From assembly GCF_030252425.1 (NCBI RefSeq), contig NZ_CP126994.1, positions 3,467,001 to 3,531,000 of the forward strand: a DNA stretch of 64,000 bases. Reading direction: 5' to 3'. Below, one piece after another: positions 33,719 through 42,873 of this stretch. A program made the position numbers and the translations under genes. Every line of letters starts with the position of its first letter. Positions within the stretch are counted from its first letter, which is position 1. Source of the stretch: Acidisoma sp. PAMC 29798. Its GTDB lineage: Bacteria > Pseudomonadota > Alphaproteobacteria > Acetobacterales > Acetobacteraceae. Below the pieces are notes generated by a model. That model searched no databases, was not told the DNA's origin, and saw nothing but the letters and a program-made list of their open reading frames with translations.

Positions 33719-34495
33719 TCACTCATGATACAACACCGAGCGACCGCCATCGATAGCGATGCTGGCGGCGTTGATGAAGGGTGCCTCGTCCGACGCAAGA
33801 AACACCGCCGTCATCGCCACCTCCTCCGGCTGGCCGATCCGCTTCGGCGGATGCAAGGCCTCCGCCCGCGCACGCTCGGCAGCGGGATCCGCGAATGTCG
33901 CCCAATAGTCACGCGCAATTTCGGTATCGATATAGCCGGGTGCGATGGCATTCACGCGCACACCCCGCGCCGCGTATTCGATCCCTAGGGCGCGGGTGAG
34001 GCCGAGCAGGCCATGCTTCGCCACAGGATAGGGGAAGGTGCCGGGAATGATCGTGCTGGAATGGCTGGAGGCGATATTGACGATCGCCCCGGCGCCCTGG
34101 CGCAGCATCGCTGGCAAGGCCGCGCGACACATATACCAAACCCCGTCGAGATCGACCGAGAAGCATCGCCGCCATTCGGCATCCGACGTGTCCAGCGGCT
34201 CATGAAAGACATTGATGCCGGCATTGTTGACCAGAATATCCAAGGCGCCAAAGCCACCCATCGTCGCCGCAACCGCATGCTCCGCCGCGTCGACTTGGGA
34301 CACGTCGGTTTCCACGAACAGCGCTTGCGCACCGTCGGCTCGCAACCGCGCCGCCATCGCCTCGCCGGTTGCGGCATCCTTCTCGGCAATGACCACGGCC
34401 GCCCCTTCCCGCGCGAAAGCGACGGCGATCGCCGCACCGATTCCGCGCCCGGCACCGGTAACCAGAGCGACCTTGCCTGCCAGTCGACCTGTCAT
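33719..34495 (-). CDS. Short-chain dehydrogenase/reductase linked to a sugar-acid dehydratase
   Basis: A 258-residue classical SDR. TGAGRGIGAAIAVAFAREG binds the cofactor; NNAGINVFHEPLDTSD, NIASSHSSTIIPGTFPYPVAK and the final DEAPFINAASIAIDGGRSVLYHE match the family. The YxxxK motif reads YPVAK. The ATG at 34495 overlaps the dehydratase stop by one base (TGATG), showing coupling. It most likely oxidises a sugar or sugar acid in the same pathway as the dehydratase. Confidence 0.9.
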   Translation of the reverse strand: MTGRLAGKVALVTGAGRGIGAAIAVAFAREGAAVVIAEKDAATGEAMAARLRADGAQALFVETDVSQVDAAEHAVAATMGGFGALDILVNNAGINVFHEPLDTSDAEWRRCFSVDLDGVWYMCRAALPAMLRQGAGAIVNIASSHSSTIIPGTFPYPVAKHGLLGLTRALGIEYAARGVRVNAIAPGYIDTEIARDYWATFADPAAERARAEALHPPKRIGQPEEVAMTAVFLASDEAPFINAASIAIDGGRSVLYHE

Positions 34496-35667
34496 CACCA
34501 ATCCACCACGGTGCCATCCGGCAAGACCGCATCGGTGGCGGTCAACAGCTCCTGTTTGAAGGGATGGCGGGCAGCGACCGCCTCATCGATTTCAATGCCG
34601 AGGCCTGGCGCCTCGGGGATCTGCCAATGCCCATCGACCATACGAATGGGCCCCTGCAACACTTCCCCATACCAAGGCACCGCACCTGTCATCTCCTCCT
34701 GAATCACGAAGTTCGGCGTTGCAATATCAAAATGCAGCGCCGCGACCCCGGCCAGAGGACCGAGCGGATTATGGGGCGCAATGCCAACGCCCGCGACCTC
34801 GGCCATGGCGGCGATCTTGCGCGCCTCGGTAAAGCCGCCGACGTGGCAAAGATCGGGCTGGGCGATGTCGATCGATCTGTCACGAAACAGGGGAGCGAAT
34901 TCCCAACGATCGACCAGCCGCTCCCCCGCCGCCAGAGGCACGTGGGTGCGCGCGGCCAGCATGCGCATGCCGTCGGTGTCATGCGGCTGCAAAGGCTCCT
35001 CCACGAACAAGGGCCGGCCCTCGGCGAGCGCATCGATGTAATGCAGCGCCGACCCAACGGACGCACAGCGGCCGTGGAAATCGACCATGAGTTCGACATC
35101 ATTGCCGACCGACGCGCGCAATTCGTTCATCATGCGCGCGACATTGTCGATCTCGCGCGGTGGCGCGGTGTAATGGGTATAGGGGATGAACACGACCTTC
35201 ATCGCGGTATAGCCGCGTGCGAGCACTTGATGCGCACGCTCGATCAAGGGACCCACGGACATGCTGTTGTACACGGCATCGATCTGGCCGAGACCGAGAT
35301 GGGTATAGACGCGCACACGATCCCGCATCTTACCGCCGAGCAGGCGCCAGACCGGAACACCAAGGCTTTTGCCGAGAATATCCCAGAGTGCGACTTCGAT
35401 TCCGGCCACCGCACTGGTGCCGATGACGCCGATGCGCCAGAAGCCGTGCTTGTGCATGATGCGCAGCAATTGTTCGATGTCACGCGGGTCCCGACCCATG
35501 ATCAGGGGGGCGAGATCCTCCACCGCGCCGACGACAGCGCGGGTCTTCCACTCCAGCGTCGCTTCCCCCCAGCCATACAGCCCTGGCTGGTCGGTATCGA
35601 CGCGCACAAAGATCCAATTCCGCATCTCGGCATTGACGACGACGGTGCGAATACCGGTGATCTTCAT
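34495..35667 (-). CDS. Enolase-superfamily sugar-acid dehydratase, D-galactonate-dehydratase-like
   Basis: A 390-residue member of the mandelate racemase/muconate lactonizing group. The metal ligands are visible in VELMVDFHGRCA, LFVEEPLQP and AAGERL, and a catalytic histidine in GIAPHNPLGP. VDFHGR and the histidine position match D-galactonate dehydratase-type enzymes, which remove water from an aldonate to give a 2-keto-3-deoxy acid. Other aldonates are possible. It is divergent from a FadR-type GntR regulator, as dgoD-like genes often are, and 140 bases separate them. Confidence 0.88.
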   Translation of the reverse strand: MKITGIRTVVVNAEMRNWIFVRVDTDQPGLYGWGEATLEWKTRAVVGAVEDLAPLIMGRDPRDIEQLLRIMHKHGFWRIGVIGTSAVAGIEVALWDILGKSLGVPVWRLLGGKMRDRVRVYTHLGLGQIDAVYNSMSVGPLIERAHQVLARGYTAMKVVFIPYTHYTAPPREIDNVARMMNELRASVGNDVELMVDFHGRCASVGSALHYIDALAEGRPLFVEEPLQPHDTDGMRMLAARTHVPLAAGERLVDRWEFAPLFRDRSIDIAQPDLCHVGGFTEARKIAAMAEVAGVGIAPHNPLGPLAGVAALHFDIATPNFVIQEEMTGAVPWYGEVLQGPIRMVDGHWQIPEAPGLGIEIDEAVAARHPFKQELLTATDAVLPDGTVVDW

Positions 35668-35789
35668 GACATACTGCCGATAGTCTGAGGGAGTTCGCCG
35701 GGAGAGAATGACACCGTGCCGCTCAACCTCCGTCCAGTTCCCGCTTCCCGATGGCTCGGCAGCAGGTATTATGGTTCACCACATCACAA

Positions 35790-35800
35790 TAGTCGGATCA
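35790..35800 (+). promoter_or_regulatory. FadR-type GntR site in the divergent dehydratase/regulator region
   Basis: TAGTCGGATCA fits TNGTNNNACNA with one mismatch and lies seven bases before the GntR gene start, on the side expected for autoregulation. It shares AATAGTCGGAT with the site at 33677. Confidence 0.58.
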
Positions 35801-35807
35801 TTCATTC

Positions 35808-36524
35808 GTGCAAGTCCGAATTAACAGCCGCCCTCGCGTGCATCAGGATGTGGTCGCGACCCTTGGCCGCCGGATCCTATCCGGTGATCTCGCCCCCGGG
35901 CACAGCCTGCCCAATACCGTGCAGCTGAGCGACGATCTGGGCGTCAGCCGGTCCGCCTTGCGGGAGGCGATCAAGGTTCTGAGCGCGAAGGGGCTGCTCG
36001 AGGTGCGGCCGCGCACCGGGACCCGCGTCAGGGGGCGCGACAACTGGAACCTGATGGACCCCGAGGTGCTGGCCTGGTGCGGGCCGGAGCTTGACGCGGA
36101 ACTGCTGCGCAGCCTGCTCGAATGCCGCGCGCTGATCGAACCTGGGGCCGCCGCCCTCGCTGCCGGCAATGCGACGGCCAAGCAACTCGCGGTCATCGAG
36201 GCGGCTTTCGATCGGATGCTGCGAGCGGACGATATCAACATCCGCGTTCAAGCCGACCTCGATTTCCACGTCGCCGTGTTGAAGGCGAGCGGAAACCTGT
36301 TCCTGGCGCAGTGGGCCGGAACCGTCTCATCGGTGTTGCTGGCGGCCTTTCGTCTCTCCACCGCCACAGCGAATTCGAGTGACGATGTTTTTGCCGCCCA
36401 TCGGGATGTCATGGAAGCGATCCGGCTTCACAACGCACCGCGCGCCGACCGCGCCATGCGGCGACTCCTCGCCATCGCCGCCATCGATTTGCACGTGACG
36501 AACGCCGCGGCCAAGTCCGCCTAA
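35808..36524 (+). CDS. GntR-family (FadR subfamily) transcriptional regulator
   Basis: A 238-residue repressor. The winged helix is at about residues 10-75 (VHQDVVATLGRRILSGDLAPGHSLPNTVQLSDDLGVSRSALREAIKVLSAKGLLEVRPRTGTRV), and the C-terminal all-helical FCD domain contains ECRALIEPGAAALAAGNAT, DLDFHVAVLKASGN and a late histidine cluster, AAHRDVMEAI, that binds metal in this group. Relatives such as DgoR respond to sugar acids. The start is a GTG. Candidate binding sites occur at 35790, 33677, 37214 and 53975. Confidence 0.92.
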   Translation: MQVRINSRPRVHQDVVATLGRRILSGDLAPGHSLPNTVQLSDDLGVSRSALREAIKVLSAKGLLEVRPRTGTRVRGRDNWNLMDPEVLAWCGPELDAELLRSLLECRALIEPGAAALAAGNATAKQLAVIEAAFDRMLRADDINIRVQADLDFHVAVLKASGNLFLAQWAGTVSSVLLAAFRLSTATANSSDDVFAAHRDVMEAIRLHNAPRADRAMRRLLAIAAIDLHVTNAAAKSA

Positions 36525-36532
36525 CGCCACCG

Positions 36533-37150
36533 CTAGTACAGAGGCGGCGTGATCACCCACAGCACCTCGGACCGCGTCGGCACAGCATTTTCAAAACGAT
36601 GCGGAATTGTGCTGCGAAACCGGAAACTGTCACCTTCCGTCAATTCGTAGACCTGATCCTCGATCCACAGGCGCATGGCGCCTTTGATGATGAAACCGCA
36701 CTCCTCGCCGCGATGGGTATAATGCTCGGGGCCGGAGGCGCCGCCCGGCTCGATGGTCACCAGCAGCATTTCGAGCTCGCCGGTCAGATCGGGCGTCAGC
36801 AGCCATTTCGACACGCCATTGCTGGGGAGTTTGAGCTGCCGCCCCTGCCCGCGCCGCACGATGCGGCCGATCTCCTCCGGCGGCGGATGACCTTCCTCGC
36901 GGAAGAAGCGCGCCGGCGTCACGCCCAAAGCCTCGCTGATCTGGCGCAGCGAACGGATGGAGGGCGAGCACAAGCCGCGCTCGATCTGGCTGAGCAAGCC
37001 CACGGACAAGCCCGACTGCCCGGCGATCTGTTGCAGGGACAGGCCCTTGCTCTTGCGCAGATCACGGACCTGTAACCCGAGCCAGATATCCGCAGGTTCC
37101 AGCGCCTTGTCGGCGGCTTTGATGGCAGAAGGCAAAGTGGCGGAGGACAA
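36533..37150 (-). CDS. XRE-type regulator with C-terminal cupin domain
   Basis: A 205-residue regulator with a helix-turn-helix at about 27-82 (LRKSKGLSLQQIAGQSGLSVGLLSQIERGLCSPSIRSLRQISEALG) and a cupin at about 125-203 (LVTIEPGGASGPEHYTHRGEECGFIIKGAMRLWIEDQVYELTEGDSFRFRSTIPHRFEN). PuuR-type proteins with this layout control putrescine uptake and use. It faces away from a spermidine/putrescine-type importer, with a palindrome between them. The apparent start is TTG at 37150 with a weak ribosome site, so the N-terminus is uncertain. Confidence 0.87.
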   Translation of the reverse strand: MSSATLPSAIKAADKALEPADIWLGLQVRDLRKSKGLSLQQIAGQSGLSVGLLSQIERGLCSPSIRSLRQISEALGVTPARFFREEGHPPPEEIGRIVRRGQGRQLKLPSNGVSKWLLTPDLTGELEMLLVTIEPGGASGPEHYTHRGEECGFIIKGAMRLWIEDQVYELTEGDSFRFRSTIPHRFENAVPTRSEVLWVITPPLY

Positions 37151-37213
37151 GAACCAGGATCTTTCACAGGGCCGGGGGCATCATCGCCCGCTTCGATCAA
37201 AACGGCAATATTT

Positions 37214-37224
37214 TAGTCCTACTA
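37214..37224 (+). promoter_or_regulatory. Perfect FadR-type palindrome before the polyamine-type importer
   Basis: TAGTCCTACTA matches TNGTNNNACNA exactly and extends to TTTAGT-CCT-ACTAAA at 37212-37226 in an AT-rich patch. It sits between the XRE-cupin gene and the permease gene at 37283, so either the FadR-type or the XRE regulator could use it. Confidence 0.55.
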
Positions 37225-37282
37225 AATATTCTTGCCGGAATCTGATTGACATTAACGCCATACTGAAACTCAATCGGGGGCA

Positions 37283-38131
37283 ATGAAACGCCGCAGCCTC
37301 TTCGAGACCGTGATCAATCTGCCGGCCGCGCTCATTGCGGTGACAGGCGTGCTGTTCGCGCTCGGGCTGCTGCTGGTGCTGAGCTTTCGCCAAAATGACG
37401 GCATGCTGGTCGCCTGGGCCTTCACCACGGACAACTTCACCGATCTCGTCGATGGGCCGCTGTTCGGGCGGATTCTGGGCCGGTCGGTGATCATTTCCGG
37501 CCTCGCGAGCCTCACGACCGTCTTGCTCGCCTACCCGGTCGCCTATTTCATCACCTTCCGCGCCGGCAACCGTCGGGCGCTGTGGTTGATCCTGGTGACG
37601 CTGCCTTTCTGGACGAGCTATCTGCTGCGCGTCTTCGCCTGGAAAACCATCCTGGGCTACAATGGCATCCTCAATTCCGCCCTGGTCCGCCTGCATATCC
37701 CCGGCGCCCCCTTCGAAAGTCTTCTGTATAATCCTGGCGCCGTCGTCGTCACGCTCGCGCATGCCTATGCGGCCTTCGCCATCCTGCCGATCTTCGTTAG
37801 CCTCAGCGCAATCGATCCTAAGCTGATCGAAGCTGGCCTCGATCTCGGGGCCGCGCCGGCCGTGTTTCGCCGCGTCGTGTTGCCGCTGTCGTTACCCGGC
37901 GTCGCGGCCGCCTTTGTGCTGGTGTTCGTGCCGACGCTCGGGGACTACGCAACCCCGCTGCTGGTGGGCGGCCCGACCAGCACGATGATCGGCAATCTCA
38001 TTCAAGATCAGTTCGGGTCGATCGGCGATTGGCCGGCGGGCGCCGCGATGGCTGTCACCGTTATGGCCGCCCTCGCCTTAACCTATGGCCTGGGTCGCGC
38101 GGCCCTGCGCGGCTGGCAGCGCTTCGCATGA
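37283..38131 (+). CDS. Spermidine/putrescine-type ABC permease (PotB-like)
   Basis: A 282-residue inner-membrane permease with about six helices. The EAA loop reads LIEAGLDLGAAPAVFRRVVLPLSLPGV, and WTSYLLRVFAWKTILGYNGILN is typical of PotB/PotH. GGGGGC lies just before the ATG. Its last four bases overlap the next permease gene (ATGA). Confidence 0.92.
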   Translation: MKRRSLFETVINLPAALIAVTGVLFALGLLLVLSFRQNDGMLVAWAFTTDNFTDLVDGPLFGRILGRSVIISGLASLTTVLLAYPVAYFITFRAGNRRALWLILVTLPFWTSYLLRVFAWKTILGYNGILNSALVRLHIPGAPFESLLYNPGAVVVTLAHAYAAFAILPIFVSLSAIDPKLIEAGLDLGAAPAVFRRVVLPLSLPGVAAAFVLVFVPTLGDYATPLLVGGPTSTMIGNLIQDQFGSIGDWPAGAAMAVTVMAALALTYGLGRAALRGWQRFA

Positions 38132-38925
38132 AGATGCGGGGGCGCATGCTGGGCCTCTATGCCGCCCTGTACCTCGTTTTCCTCTATGCACCCGTTCTCA
38201 TGTTGCCGCTGTTTTCCTTCAACGACGCGACCTATGTCGCCTTCCCGCTGCGTGGCTTCACCACCCATTGGTATGCGCAGCTTTTCGCCGATGCGGATCT
38301 CCGCGCGGCGGCGCTCAATAGTCTGAAGGTCGCGGTCGTCGCCTCCCTCACCGCCACGGCGGCCGGCACGCTCACCGCCTATGCGCTCACCCGGCGACGC
38401 GGCATCGCCACGAAGCCGGTCGCGGTCTTGTCGGTGGCGCCGCTATTTGTGCCAGGCGTCATCCTCGGCATCGGGTTGCTGATCGTCGCCAACCTGATCG
38501 GCCTGGGTCCGTCGCTCATCGCCGTCACCTTTGGCCATATCGCAATCTGCCTGCCGCTCAGCATCGTCATCATGCGCGGTCGTTTCGCGGCCTATAGCCC
38601 CTCGCTGGAAGAAGCCGCGATGGATCTCGGCGCGCCGCCCTGGACCACGTTCCGCCGCATCTCGCTGCCGATCGCCGCTCCCGGCGTCTTCTCCTGCCTG
38701 ATCCTGTCCTTCACCACGTCGATCGACGAATTTATCGTATCGTTCTTCCTCGTGGGGCAAGACCAGACCCTGCCCTTGTTCATCTGGGCGCATCTGCGAT
38801 TTCCCACTCAGCTTCCACGCATGTTGGCGCTGGGCACCATCATTCTCGTTCTGTCCTGCCTGCTCGTGCTCTGCGCCGAGATCATCCGCCGGCGCGGCGC
38901 GGATCGCGCCACAGTCATTGCCTGA
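38128..38925 (+). CDS. Spermidine/putrescine-type ABC permease (PotC-like)
   Basis: A 265-residue permease with about six helices; the EAA loop is LEEAAMDLGAPPWTTFRRISLPIAAPGV and LYLVFLYAPVLMLPLFSFND is the usual PotC start. The ATG at 38128 overlaps the PotB-like stop. It pairs with it as a heterodimer. Confidence 0.92.
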   Translation: MKMRGRMLGLYAALYLVFLYAPVLMLPLFSFNDATYVAFPLRGFTTHWYAQLFADADLRAAALNSLKVAVVASLTATAAGTLTAYALTRRRGIATKPVAVLSVAPLFVPGVILGIGLLIVANLIGLGPSLIAVTFGHIAICLPLSIVIMRGRFAAYSPSLEEAAMDLGAPPWTTFRRISLPIAAPGVFSCLILSFTTSIDEFIVSFFLVGQDQTLPLFIWAHLRFPTQLPRMLALGTIILVLSCLLVLCAEIIRRRGADRATVIA

Positions 38926-38950
38926 ACCCTCACGTTATGGAGCTGCAAAG

Positions 38951-40024
38951 ATGTCAGATCGTGCATTGAGCTGTCACCGGCTGCTGGGCGCCGCCGCCCT
39001 GGCTGTGGCCTTCGCCGCCTCCACCTTTCTGTCGGGTCCTGCCCGCGCAGCCGACAAGGTCAGCTACTACACCTGGTCCGGCTACGAGCTGCCGGAGTTC
39101 CACAAGCCTTACATGGCCGAGCACCCGGAAGGTGCCGCCATCACCGTCTTTGGCGATGACGACGAGGCTTTGGCCAAGGTGCGCGCTGGCTTTCGTCCCG
39201 ATATCGCGCATCCCTGCACGGATAAGCTGCCCGAGTGGAAGAAGGCCGGGCTGCTGCAACCCATCGACCCCGCGCGGATCAAGAACTGGGACAAGATCTA
39301 TCCCGTCTTCAAGCAGATGTCGGGCGTGATGGAAGATGGCAAGGTCTGGATGGTGCCGTGGGACTGGGGCAATACCTCCATCCTCTACCGCACCGACCTC
39401 GTGAAGAACCCGGAGATGAGCTGGAAACTGCTCTGGGACCCACAATACAAGCAGAAGCTTGCCACCATCGATGCGGTGCATGATACCTGGATCGTCGGCG
39501 CACTCGTCGCGGGGGTCGATCCCTTCACCGAAAGCAAAGCCGATATCAAGAAGGTTTCAGAAACCCTCGCCCAGCAGCGGCCGCTGCTGCGGTTCTATAC
39601 CAACGACATGACCTCCATCGAGCAGGGTCTCGCCTCCGGCGAGTTGGTCGCCGCGATGACCTGGAATTCGTCCTATACCTCGCTGCGCAAGCAGAAGGTG
39701 CCTGTCGCCTTCATGAACCCCAAGGAGAAGATGCTGACCTGGGTCTGCGGCATGGTCGTGCTCAAAGGCGCCAAGGACATGGACAAGGTCTATGACTTTA
39801 TCAACGCGCAGGAAGATGTTGCCTCCACCAAGATGCTGGTGAGCGAATACGGCTATGGCACGGCCAATAGCGCGGCGTTCGAAAGCTTCACCCCCGCGCA
39901 GTTGGCCGATCTCGGCCTGCCTGCCGACCCCGAAACCGCGATCCGCAACACTATCCTGACCGTTCCGATGGTCAATCGCCCGGCGATCGAAACCGCCTTC
40001 GAAAGAATGAAGGCAGGTGAATAA
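38951..40024 (+). CDS. Spermidine/putrescine-type periplasmic binding protein (PotD/F-like)
   Basis: A 357-residue protein with a signal peptide (about 1-34, ending GPARAAD) and a type II binding fold: VSYYTWSGYELPEFHKPYM, AKVRAGFRPDIAHPCTDKLPEWKKAGLLQPIDP, VPWDWGNTSILYRTDLV, MTWNSSYTSLRKQKV and FINAQEDVASTKMLVSEYGYGTANSAA. The ATG at 38951 has GGAG eight bases upstream. The ligand may be a polyamine or a related cation such as an amino-alcohol; the exact one cannot be read from sequence. Confidence 0.9.
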   Translation: MSDRALSCHRLLGAAALAVAFAASTFLSGPARAADKVSYYTWSGYELPEFHKPYMAEHPEGAAITVFGDDDEALAKVRAGFRPDIAHPCTDKLPEWKKAGLLQPIDPARIKNWDKIYPVFKQMSGVMEDGKVWMVPWDWGNTSILYRTDLVKNPEMSWKLLWDPQYKQKLATIDAVHDTWIVGALVAGVDPFTESKADIKKVSETLAQQRPLLRFYTNDMTSIEQGLASGELVAAMTWNSSYTSLRKQKVPVAFMNPKEKMLTWVCGMVVLKGAKDMDKVYDFINAQEDVASTKMLVSEYGYGTANSAAFESFTPAQLADLGLPADPETAIRNTILTVPMVNRPAIETAFERMKAGE

Positions 40025-41114
40025 CATCCCTGACAGGGAGGCGCGTTCCGAAAGGGACGCGCCGATCATCTCTCTCCTTGGCGTCGAGAAGAATTTCGGA
40101 ACCGGCACTGCCGCCGTCACCGATTTCAACCTGCTGATCCAGCCTGGCGAATTCCTCACCCTGCTCGGGCCGTCCGGCTGCGGCAAGACCACGACGCTGC
40201 GCATGATCGCGGGCTTTGAAATGCCCACCGCCGGCCGCATCCTGCTCCGTGACCGCGACATCACCGAGGTTCCGCCTTATCGCCGGCCGGTGAACACGGT
40301 CTTCCAAGACTACGCTCTGTTCCCGCATATGACGGTGGCGGACAATGTCGGCTTCGGCCTCAGCGTGGCCAAGATCTCCCGTGCCGAGATCGCCCGTCGC
40401 GTGACCGAAATGCTCGCCCTCGTCGGTCTGTCGGACAAGGCCGCGCGAAAACCCGCCGCGTTGTCAGGCGGTCAAAGGCAGCGGGTCGCCTTGGCGCGCG
40501 CGCTGATCCGCCACCCCGAGGTTCTTCTGCTCGATGAGCCGCTCTCCGCCCTCGATGCCCATCTGCGGCAGCAGATGCAGGATGAATTGAAGCAGCTCCA
40601 GGCCCGCGTCGGCATCACCTTCATCATGGTCACGCATGACCAGACCGAGGCGCTGGCGATGTCGGATCGGATCGTGGTCATGAATGCCGGCCGCATCGCC
40701 CAGATTGGCACGCCCGCCGCGTTGTATGATCGCCCGGAAAGTCCCTTCGTGGCGAGCTTCCTGGGGGACACGAATCTCTTGCCCGCGCGAATTCTGGGTC
40801 GTGACGCCGGGGGGCTGATGCTTGCCTGCGGCAGCGCGCGGCTGCATGTGCCGCCGTCGCCTGAGATTGCCACCGAGGCGACGGAGTGCCTAGTGAGCGT
40901 CCGGCCGGAACAACTGGCCATCGCGACGGAACGGCCTTTGTTTCAGGGCATCGTCCTGCGCAGCATCTTCCACGGCAGCACCATCCGCGCCCATGTCGAT
41001 ATCGGCGCCGATCGCCCCTTGTTGGTCGATCTGCCGCGTGCGGCGGAGGATCTGGCCGCACCCGGCGCCATGCTGTCCCTCACCACCGAGGCGCGGAATA
41101 TCCGCCTGTTCTAG
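40017..41114 (+). CDS. Spermidine/putrescine-type ABC ATPase (PotA-like)
   Basis: A 365-residue ATPase. Walker A GPSGCGKTTTLRMIAG (about 45-60), signature LSGGQRQRVALARAL, Walker B VLLLDEPLSALDAHLR and MVTHDQTEALAMSDRIVVMNAGRI are followed by a C-terminal TOBE domain (about 270-365). The GTG start overlaps the binding-protein end by eight bases. Its stop codon shares the palindrome CTAG with the stop of the convergent LuxR-type gene. Confidence 0.93.
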   Translation: MNNIPDREARSERDAPIISLLGVEKNFGTGTAAVTDFNLLIQPGEFLTLLGPSGCGKTTTLRMIAGFEMPTAGRILLRDRDITEVPPYRRPVNTVFQDYALFPHMTVADNVGFGLSVAKISRAEIARRVTEMLALVGLSDKAARKPAALSGGQRQRVALARALIRHPEVLLLDEPLSALDAHLRQQMQDELKQLQARVGITFIMVTHDQTEALAMSDRIVVMNAGRIAQIGTPAALYDRPESPFVASFLGDTNLLPARILGRDAGGLMLACGSARLHVPPSPEIATEATECLVSVRPEQLAIATERPLFQGIVLRSIFHGSTIRAHVDIGADRPLLVDLPRAAEDLAAPGAMLSLTTEARNIRLF

Positions 41115-41830
41115 AAGGCGACTTCACTTTCCATGTGGTTGATGCGCGACACCAGAGACGTTCGGTTCTCAACCCCCAGCTTGTCGAAGACGCGCATGAC
41201 ATGGCTTTTCACCGTGCCCAGCGAAATGCGGAGTTCATCGACCACGTCATGATTGGTGCAGCCTTGACGCAGCAGCATCGCGACCTCGATCTCCCGCCGC
41301 GTCAACTTGAAGCCACTCAGCCGCTGCGTCAGCCGTTGCTGGCGCAGGCGCGGATGGCTCGCCAAATTGAACTCGATATACGGCTGCATGGAGGCGGCGA
41401 AGCTCATGGCCTCGTCGCAGAACGGCGGATCCTCGGGTGTCTTGAGAATACCGAGACCCGCGAAGGCGAAACCATCTTTCCAGAAGACGAAGTCCAGCAC
41501 ATCGGCAATCCGGCTGGCATCGAGATAGGTCTGGTAATGCGCGAACTCAGCGAGTGAAACGAGATCGTTATCGCCTCGCAATGTCGAGATACGCCGACCG
41601 GACTTGACCAAGCGGGGAATATTCAGCGGATCGAAGGCCTGCATGCCGTCCTGATACAGGTGGAAATTCTGCTGACACAGGCCGGATAGTTCCACGCCCT
41701 GCATGTGCTGGTCTTCGTCGATCCAGTAAAAGATGGATGAGGACGCTCGCAAAGCGCCCAGCGCGAAACGCCTGACTTCCTCGATCCGGGCGTCGGGACG
41801 CGTTTCGCTCAAACAATGACCCTCTGACAT
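41111..41830 (-). CDS. LuxR-family transcriptional regulator
   Basis: A 239-residue regulator. The C-terminal LuxR-type helix-turn-helix is at about 170-232 (KLTRREIEVAMLLRQGCTNHDVVDELRISLGTVKSHVMRVFDKLGVENRTSLVSRI). The N-terminal domain (about 20-160) has no receiver aspartate pattern and contains FYWIDEDQHMQG and FWKDGFAFAGLGILK, like sensory domains of solo LuxR regulators. ATG at 41830 has GGAGG at eight bases. It sits at the end of the dipeptide-type operon and the polyamine-type operon and may control either. Confidence 0.87.
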   Translation of the reverse strand: MSEGHCLSETRPDARIEEVRRFALGALRASSSIFYWIDEDQHMQGVELSGLCQQNFHLYQDGMQAFDPLNIPRLVKSGRRISTLRGDNDLVSLAEFAHYQTYLDASRIADVLDFVFWKDGFAFAGLGILKTPEDPPFCDEAMSFAASMQPYIEFNLASHPRLRQQRLTQRLSGFKLTRREIEVAMLLRQGCTNHDVVDELRISLGTVKSHVMRVFDKLGVENRTSLVSRINHMESEVAF

Positions 41831-41886
41831 CAACAACACCTCCAGGGTGGTGCCAATGCCTATGCAGGTATCATACCACGCGGTGT

Positions 41887-42873
41887 TCAGCGGGACGGGT
41901 AGTGGCAGCTCGCATAGTGGCCTTGGGCCACGGGCAGCAAGGGCGGCTCGATATCGGCGCAGGTTTGGGTGGCCTTCGGGCAGCGCGTCCGAAAGCCGCA
42001 GCCGCTCGGGCGGTCCGACGGGCTGGGGATTTCGCCGCGCAGCACGATCCGCTGGCGTTTCCTCTCCCGCACCGGGTCCGGCACAGGTGCCGCCGACAGC
42101 AACGCCTGCGTATAGGGATGCGCGGGCTGCGTGTAGAGGGCGTCGCGCGGCGCCAGCTCGATGATCTTGCCCAGATACATCACCGCCACGCGGTCCGAGA
42201 TATGCCGCACCACGGACAGGTTATGGGCGATGAACAGATAGGCCAGGCCCCGCGCAGCCTGCAGGTCTTTAAGCAGGTTGAGCACCCCGGCCTGGACCGA
42301 CACGTCGAGTGCCGAGACCGGCTCATCCAGCACCACCAGCTCGGGGTTCACGGCCAGCGCGCGGGCGATGCCGATACGCTGTCGCTGTCCGCCCGAAAAG
42401 GCGAAGGGATAGCGCCCGGCCTGGTCGGGCAGCAGCTGCACCTGCGCCATCGCCTCGGCAACGCGCGCATCCTGCGACCGCCGATCGAGGCCCAGCATGC
42501 GCAGCGGCTCGGCGATGATGTCCCGGGCCGTCATCCGGGGATGCAGGCAGGCATAGGGGTTCTGGAACACCAGCTGGAGATGCTGGCGATACGGCCGCAT
42601 CTCGGCCGGCGTCAGCCGCGACAGGTCCGTGCCCTTGAACAGGATGCGCCCCGTGCTCGGCGCACCGAGGCGCAGGATGGCGCGCGCCAGCGTCGATTTG
42701 CCGCAACCGGACTCGCCCACGAGGCTCAGCGTCTCCCCCGCCGCGAGGTCGAGGGACACGCCGGCGACCGCGCCGATGCTGCCGACCTTGCGTTGAAACA
42801 CGAGCCCCTTGGTCACGGGGAACTCGACGCGCATATCCTCCACGCGCAGCAGCGGAACCGTCGCGTCACTCAT
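41887..42873 (-). CDS. Dipeptide/oligopeptide-type ABC ATPase (DppF-like)
   Basis: A 328-residue ATPase: [78 protein letters not shown], then the peptide-family C-terminal region [16 protein letters not shown] and [10 protein letters not shown]. It overlaps the DppD-like gene by eight bases. Last gene of the leftward operon. Confidence 0.92.
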   Translation of the reverse strand: MSDATVPLLRVEDMRVEFPVTKGLVFQRKVGSIGAVAGVSLDLAAGETLSLVGESGCGKSTLARAILRLGAPSTGRILFKGTDLSRLTPAEMRPYRQHLQLVFQNPYACLHPRMTARDIIAEPLRMLGLDRRSQDARVAEAMAQVQLLPDQAGRYPFAFSGGQRQRIGIARALAVNPELVVLDEPVSALDVSVQAGVLNLLKDLQAARGLAYLFIAHNLSVVRHISDRVAVMYLGKIIELAPRDALYTQPAHPYTQALLSAAPVPDPVRERKRQRIVLRGEIPSPSDRPSGCGFRTRCPKATQTCADIEPPLLPVAQGHYASCHYPSR

